Assembly (NCBI GenBank): GCA_964394815.1
Contig: CAYMZC010000040.1
Coordinates: forward strand, 1-17,892
From: Sandaracinobacteroides sp964394815
GTDB lineage: Bacteria; Pseudomonadota; Alphaproteobacteria; Sphingomonadales; Sphingomonadaceae
DNA length: 17,892 nucleotides
Direction: 5' to 3'
Under the pieces are notes generated by a model that searched no databases, had not been told where the DNA came from, and worked only from the letters and a program-made list of their open reading frames with translations. The translations under genes and the position numbers were made by a program. This document shows positions 14,606 to 17,892 of this stretch, in pieces (the stretch's first letter is position 1; every line of letters begins with the position of its first letter).

Positions 14606-16546
14606 ATGGAAAAGCCGCGCAACCCGCTTCCGGGATCACCCGACCGATTTGGCGAGGAAGCCGCCACCCATGCCGTGCGCACGAGCGCACCCGATCTGGA
14701 GGCCGGTGTCGATGCCGTACGGAACACGCTCCAGACGCTCGGCGCGGTGCCGGGCGTATACCGCATGCTGGATGCACGCGACGAGGTTCTGTATGTAGGA
14801 AAGGCAAAGGCGCTGAAAAACCGTGTAAGCAATTATACGCAAGTATCTAGACTACCTAGAAGATTACAAAGAATGGTTGCGCAGACGCGCAGCATGGTCG
14901 TGGTCACGACGCGATCGGAGGCGGAAGCGCTTCTTCTGGAAGCGCAGCTTATCAAGAGATTTCGTCCTGCTTACAATGTTTTACTGCGTGATGATAAGAG
15001 TTTTCCTTATATTGCGCTTGATGTTTCTGGCCCCTTCCCGAGGCTGACGAAGCACCGTGGCGCGCGCCGCGCGGACACGCATTATTACGGCCCATTTGCT
15101 TCAGCAGGCGCTGTAAACACGACGCTTAACGCGCTGCAAAAGATGTTTCTTTTGCGTTCATGCTCTGACAGCTATATGGCCAATCGTGTACGCCCATGTC
15201 TTCTTCATCAGATCAGGCGCTGTTCCGCCCCCTGTGCCGGCCGTATCGAGCCCGAAGCCTATGGTGAGCTTGTGTCGGATGCCAGGGCCTTTCTTTCCGG
15301 CAAGAGCCAACAGGTGCAGAAGCGGCTTGGCGAAAAAATGAGCAAAGCCTCGGAAGAGCTTGATTTTGAACTGGCTGCAATTCTACGCGACCGGCTTCGG
15401 GCGCTGACTGCCATCCAGGGTGCACAAGCCATCAATGCAGAGACAGACGATATCGATGCAGACGTGATTGCCATATCGCGAAGCGAGGGCGTGGCATGCG
15501 TTCAGATATTCTTCATACGCTCTGGGCAGAACTGGGGGCATCGCTCTGTTTTTCCTTCACATATTCAGGGAATTGATGAAGCGGACATTCTCTCGGCATT
15601 TCTGGGTCAATTCTATTCTGACCTGGCTCCGGCGCGCCTTCTGCTGCTTGACAGGGAGCTGCCGGAATCCGGGCTGATATCCGAGGCCCTGGGCACGTCT
15701 GCAGGATACAGGGTAGAACTGCGCGTTCCGCAACGCGGGCACATGAAGCGGCTGGTCGAGCAGGCAAGCCGCAATGCAGCGGAAGCCGTACAGCGGCGAC
15801 TTGCCGAATCCGCAACACAAAGACGTAACCTGGAAGCACTGGCAGACCTGTTTGCCCTGCCGGGCTCGCCCGAACGTATCGAGATCTACGACAACAGCCA
15901 TGTGATGGGCGCGCACGCACTCGGCGCCATGGTGGTGGCCGGCCCGGAAGGTTTCCGTAAGGGAGAGTATCGGAAGTTCAACATGAAGTCCGGCGACATC
16001 AAGCCGGGAGACGATTTTGCCATGATGCGCGCCATGCTCTCGCGGCGCTTTGCGCGGCTTCAGGCCGAGGATGCCGCCGGAGAGGATTCGGACTGGCCGG
16101 ATTTGCTTCTTATCGATGGTGGCAAAGGCCAGCTTTCCTCTGTGCTTGAAGCACTTTCTGAACTTGGTGTCTCAGATGTGCCTGTGGTTGCCATCTCCAA
16201 GGGGCCGGACCGCAACGCAGGGCGGGAACAGTTTCACCTGCCGGACGGTCGCACCTTTTCCCTGCCGGTAAACGATCCCCTGCTTTTCTTCCTGCAGCGC
16301 CTCAGGGATGAGGCGCATCGCTTTGCAATCGGGGCACATCGGCAGAAGCGGCAGAAGGCCATGGCCGTGTCGAGCCTCGATGATGTTCCCGGTATCGGGC
16401 CTGCGCGCAAGAAGGCGTTGCTCATGCATTTCGGGACTGCCCGCGCCGTGAAGGCTGCAGGCCTGGATGACCTGCTGAAAGCCCCCGGAATCAGCCGGAT
16501 GATGGCCGAGGCGATTTATTCGCACTTCCACTCGTCTCGTAAGTGA
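14606..16546 (+). CDS. uvrC: UvrABC excinuclease subunit C
   Basis: UvrC makes the two incisions flanking DNA damage in nucleotide excision repair. The 646-residue product has the GIY-YIG nuclease domain (PGVYRMLDARDEVLYVGKAK, 49-68), the KRFRPAYNVLLRDDKSFPYI segment, a Cys-rich RPCLLHQIRRCSAPC stretch, a UVR domain that contacts UvrB (SKASEELDFELAAILRDRLR, about 245), the RNase H-like second nuclease domain (IEIYDNSHVMGAHALGAMVV near 424; LLLIDGGKGQLSSV near 500) and C-terminal helix-hairpin-helix motifs (DVPGIGPARKKALL; APGISRMMAEAI). Full length. The N-terminal about 45-residue extension (PDRFGEEAATHAVR) resembles sphingomonad UvrC. The start 25 nt after motB has a weak ribosome site. Codons 70-140 are unusually AT-rich, with AGA, CTA and TTA. 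Confidence 0.96.
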   Translation: MEKPRNPLPGSPDRFGEEAATHAVRTSAPDLEAGVDAVRNTLQTLGAVPGVYRMLDARDEVLYVGKAKALKNRVSNYTQVSRLPRRLQRMVAQTRSMVVVTTRSEAEALLLEAQLIKRFRPAYNVLLRDDKSFPYIALDVSGPFPRLTKHRGARRADTHYYGPFASAGAVNTTLNALQKMFLLRSCSDSYMANRVRPCLLHQIRRCSAPCAGRIEPEAYGELVSDARAFLSGKSQQVQKRLGEKMSKASEELDFELAAILRDRLRALTAIQGAQAINAETDDIDADVIAISRSEGVACVQIFFIRSGQNWGHRSVFPSHIQGIDEADILSAFLGQFYSDLAPARLLLLDRELPESGLISEALGTSAGYRVELRVPQRGHMKRLVEQASRNAAEAVQRRLAESATQRRNLEALADLFALPGSPERIEIYDNSHVMGAHALGAMVVAGPEGFRKGEYRKFNMKSGDIKPGDDFAMMRAMLSRRFARLQAEDAAGEDSDWPDLLLIDGGKGQLSSVLEALSELGVSDVPVVAISKGPDRNAGREQFHLPDGRTFSLPVNDPLLFFLQRLRDEAHRFAIGAHRQKRQKAMAVSSLDDVPGIGPARKKALLMHFGTARAVKAAGLDDLLKAPGISRMMAEAIYSHFHSSRK

Positions 16547-16566
16547 ATTGGACAATGCATTGATAA

Positions 16567-17700
16567 TCATCTGTTAATTCTATCAATCCACCAGTTATTG
16601 AACTGCCATATCGCCTTTTCCAGCGGCGCCAGTCGCCCTTGCCGGGCCGCAGGCGCATTCAGCCCGCGCCAAACCGTATCATTGATGGCGATATCTTCAG
16701 CGTGGATCGCCGCGGTTGTTAATGCAATTTCTTCTGCGATATGATTTATCAACTCAGAATCAGTAATATAATCTGGAATCATGATATTAATTTTCAACTC
16801 GATGCGATCGGCTGACAAGGGCATCATCTGGTACCAGATCACACCACTTCCATGCATCGCCAGCAGAAAGGTCGGAAAGAGTGCGCCGGCATAAAGGGTT
16901 GAGGCGCGTTCCGGATTCAGGCCAGGAATGAGCGATGGCGGGCCATCGGCCGCCCGGGCGGATGCCGGCATGTCGAGAATCGACCATGGTCCATCGCTGT
17001 CCGGCACATGGGATTGCGCGGCAGGATGGCCGGGCTCCAGCGTGCCCGCATGGGTGCCGATATGGTGATAGGCTTCCATGAAATTCTCGACGAGAATCTT
17101 CCAGTTCCAGCCATGATCATAATCCAGCGTGCGAACCAGCTTCATGCCCGCCATGCCGAACGGCTCGAAATGGCGGCGGAACCCTTCCACCTGCGGCGCA
17201 AAGGCCGGCGCCTGGCTGTCAAGGTTCACAAGGATGAAGCCTTCCCACTCTTCCGTCTGGAAGACGGGCAGGCTGCAGGCCTTGGCGTTGAATCCCTTGG
17301 CACCTTCCATGAGGGGTGCACGACGGAGCTGGCCCATCGTGTCATAGGTCCAGCTGTGATAGGGGCAGGTAAAGAGTTTCCGCCGCCCTGCCCCGGTTGC
17401 GATTGGCGCGGCACGGTGCAGGCATATCGCCGAAAGGGCGCGGATGACCCCGTCTTCGCCATGCACAACGAGGATCGGCTGCCCCAGCAGATCGAGTGTG
17501 ACATAATCCCCCGGCTGCGCCAGTTGCGTATGCCGGGCAACGGGGATCCATGATCGGGCAAAGATCCGCTCACGCTCCAGTTCGAAGACTGCCGGGTCAG
17601 TGTAAGCCGACGGCGGCAGGGTCCATGCTTCCTCGAGTGGGCGGGCAGCGCGGTCCAGCGCCTCTGCCCAGCCTGCGCGCCCGGCATTCATGGTCGTCAT
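16567..17700 (-). CDS. Rieske non-haem iron oxygenase, alpha (catalytic) subunit
   Basis: The product (377 aa) belongs to the aromatic-ring-hydroxylating / Rieske oxygenase family, which uses electrons from a reductase to oxygenate or demethylate small organic substrates. The Rieske [2Fe-2S] ligands are visible as C-X-H-X16-C-X2-H (Cys93, His95, Cys112, His115, within CLHRAAPI and CPYHSWTY). The catalytic iron motif ENFMEAYHHIGTH supplies His212 and His217, and an Asp in AEDIAINDTVWRGL (about 336) is a candidate third ligand. The start at 17700 is chosen for the strong GAGGGAGAGAG site just upstream; an in-frame ATG at 17739 lies before that site. No ferredoxin or reductase gene is visible. 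The substrate is unknown. Codons for LKINIMIPDYITDSELINHI are extremely AT-rich. Confidence 0.88.
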   Translation of the reverse strand: MTTMNAGRAGWAEALDRAARPLEEAWTLPPSAYTDPAVFELERERIFARSWIPVARHTQLAQPGDYVTLDLLGQPILVVHGEDGVIRALSAICLHRAAPIATGAGRRKLFTCPYHSWTYDTMGQLRRAPLMEGAKGFNAKACSLPVFQTEEWEGFILVNLDSQAPAFAPQVEGFRRHFEPFGMAGMKLVRTLDYDHGWNWKILVENFMEAYHHIGTHAGTLEPGHPAAQSHVPDSDGPWSILDMPASARAADGPPSLIPGLNPERASTLYAGALFPTFLLAMHGSGVIWYQMMPLSADRIELKINIMIPDYITDSELINHIAEEIALTTAAIHAEDIAINDTVWRGLNAPAARQGRLAPLEKAIWQFNNWWIDRINR

Positions 17701-17736
17701 TTCTCTCTCTCCCTCTGTTTCCTTTGCTATCCTTTC

Positions 17737-17815
17737 CATTCGACCGCTGTCGATGGCATGCGGCTGAAAAAGCCTGTAAAGCTGGCCGTCGGACCGAATG
17801 ACCTGCCTTCGAAGG
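17737..17815. promoter_or_regulatory. Divergent Rieske-GST control region with several dyads
   Basis: The 122 bp between the two starts contains TCGAC-CGCT-GTCGA (17740-17753; extended CCAT...ATGG with one bulge), TCGGACCGA (17789-17797) and CCTTCGAAGG (17806-17815, overlapping the GST ribosome site). CATTCG at 17737 and CGAATG at 17795 form an additional spaced inverted repeat. These could be binding sites of a local regulator that is not in this window. No sigma-70 -35/-10 pair was convincing. The Rieske leader is a purine-rich tract (17701-17736). Confidence 0.3.
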
Positions 17816-17822
17816 AAGACCC

Positions 17823-17892
17823 ATGATCAAGCTCTACACCGCCGCCACGCCCAATGGTTACAAGGTATCGGTTGCCCTGGAGGAAATGGGCC
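17823..17892 (+). CDS. Glutathione S-transferase-like protein (partial, N-terminus only)
   Basis: Only 23 codons are present before the right edge: MIKLYTAATPNGYKVSVALE then EMG. This matches the thioredoxin-fold N-terminus of bacterial glutathione S-transferases of the YfcG/Nu-type group, which typically read M(I)xLYTxxTPNGxKVSIxLEE and contribute the glutathione-binding site. GAAGGAAG lies 5 nt upstream of the ATG. It is divergent from the Rieske oxygenase gene, and such pairs occur in catabolic gene clusters, so a shared role in degrading an organic compound is possible but not shown. The rest of the gene is outside the window. Confidence 0.75.
   Translation, partial: MIKLYTAATPNGYKVSVALEEMG

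Noticed and set aside
14813..14839. Internal promoter (CTGAAA and TATACG) in the low-GC part of uvrC
   Set aside because: The spacing of about 15 nt is short, the -35 match is poor, and AT-rich sequence gives such matches by chance.
1..17892. A new multi-gene system, CRISPR array, toxin-antitoxin pair, prophage or transposon
   Set aside because: Nearly all of the window is assigned to known flagellar, repair or metabolic families; no spaced repeat array, transposase, integrase or small toxin-antitoxin pair was seen.

Overview
This window comes from a high-GC alphaproteobacterium, most likely a member of the Sphingomonadales. I infer this from the short FlgD, the FlgJ that has only a rod-binding domain, the sphingomonad-like N-terminus of UvrC and the flgM-flgA / flgB-L / motAB gene order. 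No 16S rRNA or other taxonomic marker is present, so the placement is moderate. The sequence is a draft assembly: a sequencing-adapter remnant and a 10-base N gap lie inside motB.

Layout. Positions 1-1690 (minus) carry the N-terminal 563 residues of an unusually large flagellin that runs off the left edge. A divergent RluA-type pseudouridine synthase follows (1829-2539, plus). Its 3' end converges on a minus-strand flgA-flgM pair (3588-2546), and a terminator-like hairpin lies inside the last codons of the synthase. A 312-bp divergent control region (3589-3900) separates flgA from the long plus-strand operon. It holds two good sigma-54 (-24/-12) matches, one facing each way, with an inverted repeat between them.

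The plus-strand operon is flgB, flgC, flgD, flgE, flgF, flgG, flgH, flgI, flgJ, flgK, flgL, motA, motB (3901-14580). Most genes overlap or are separated by fewer than 25 nt, which suggests one transcript with translational coupling. Together they encode the rod (FlgB, C, F, G), the rod-assembly factor (FlgJ), the hook cap and hook (FlgD, FlgE), the P and L rings (FlgI, FlgH, with the FlgA chaperone on the other strand), the hook-filament junction (FlgK, FlgL) and the stator (MotA, MotB). FlgM is the predicted anti-sigma-28 checkpoint protein. uvrC (nucleotide excision repair) begins 25 nt after motB on the same strand with no obvious terminator between them.

The right end is different. A Rieske non-haem iron oxygenase gene (17700-16567, minus) faces uvrC tail to tail and is divergent from the first 70 bases of a glutathione S-transferase-like gene at the right edge. 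Their shared 122-bp upstream region has several dyads. Both uvrC and the Rieske gene contain patches of strikingly low GC (about 25-42 percent by hand count, against about 65 percent nearby).

I found no tRNA, rRNA, CRISPR array, transposase, phage gene or new multi-gene system. The main points for a second look are the assembly artefact in motB, the paired sigma-54 control region, tandem repeats in two signal peptides, the modular flagellin and the low-GC patches.
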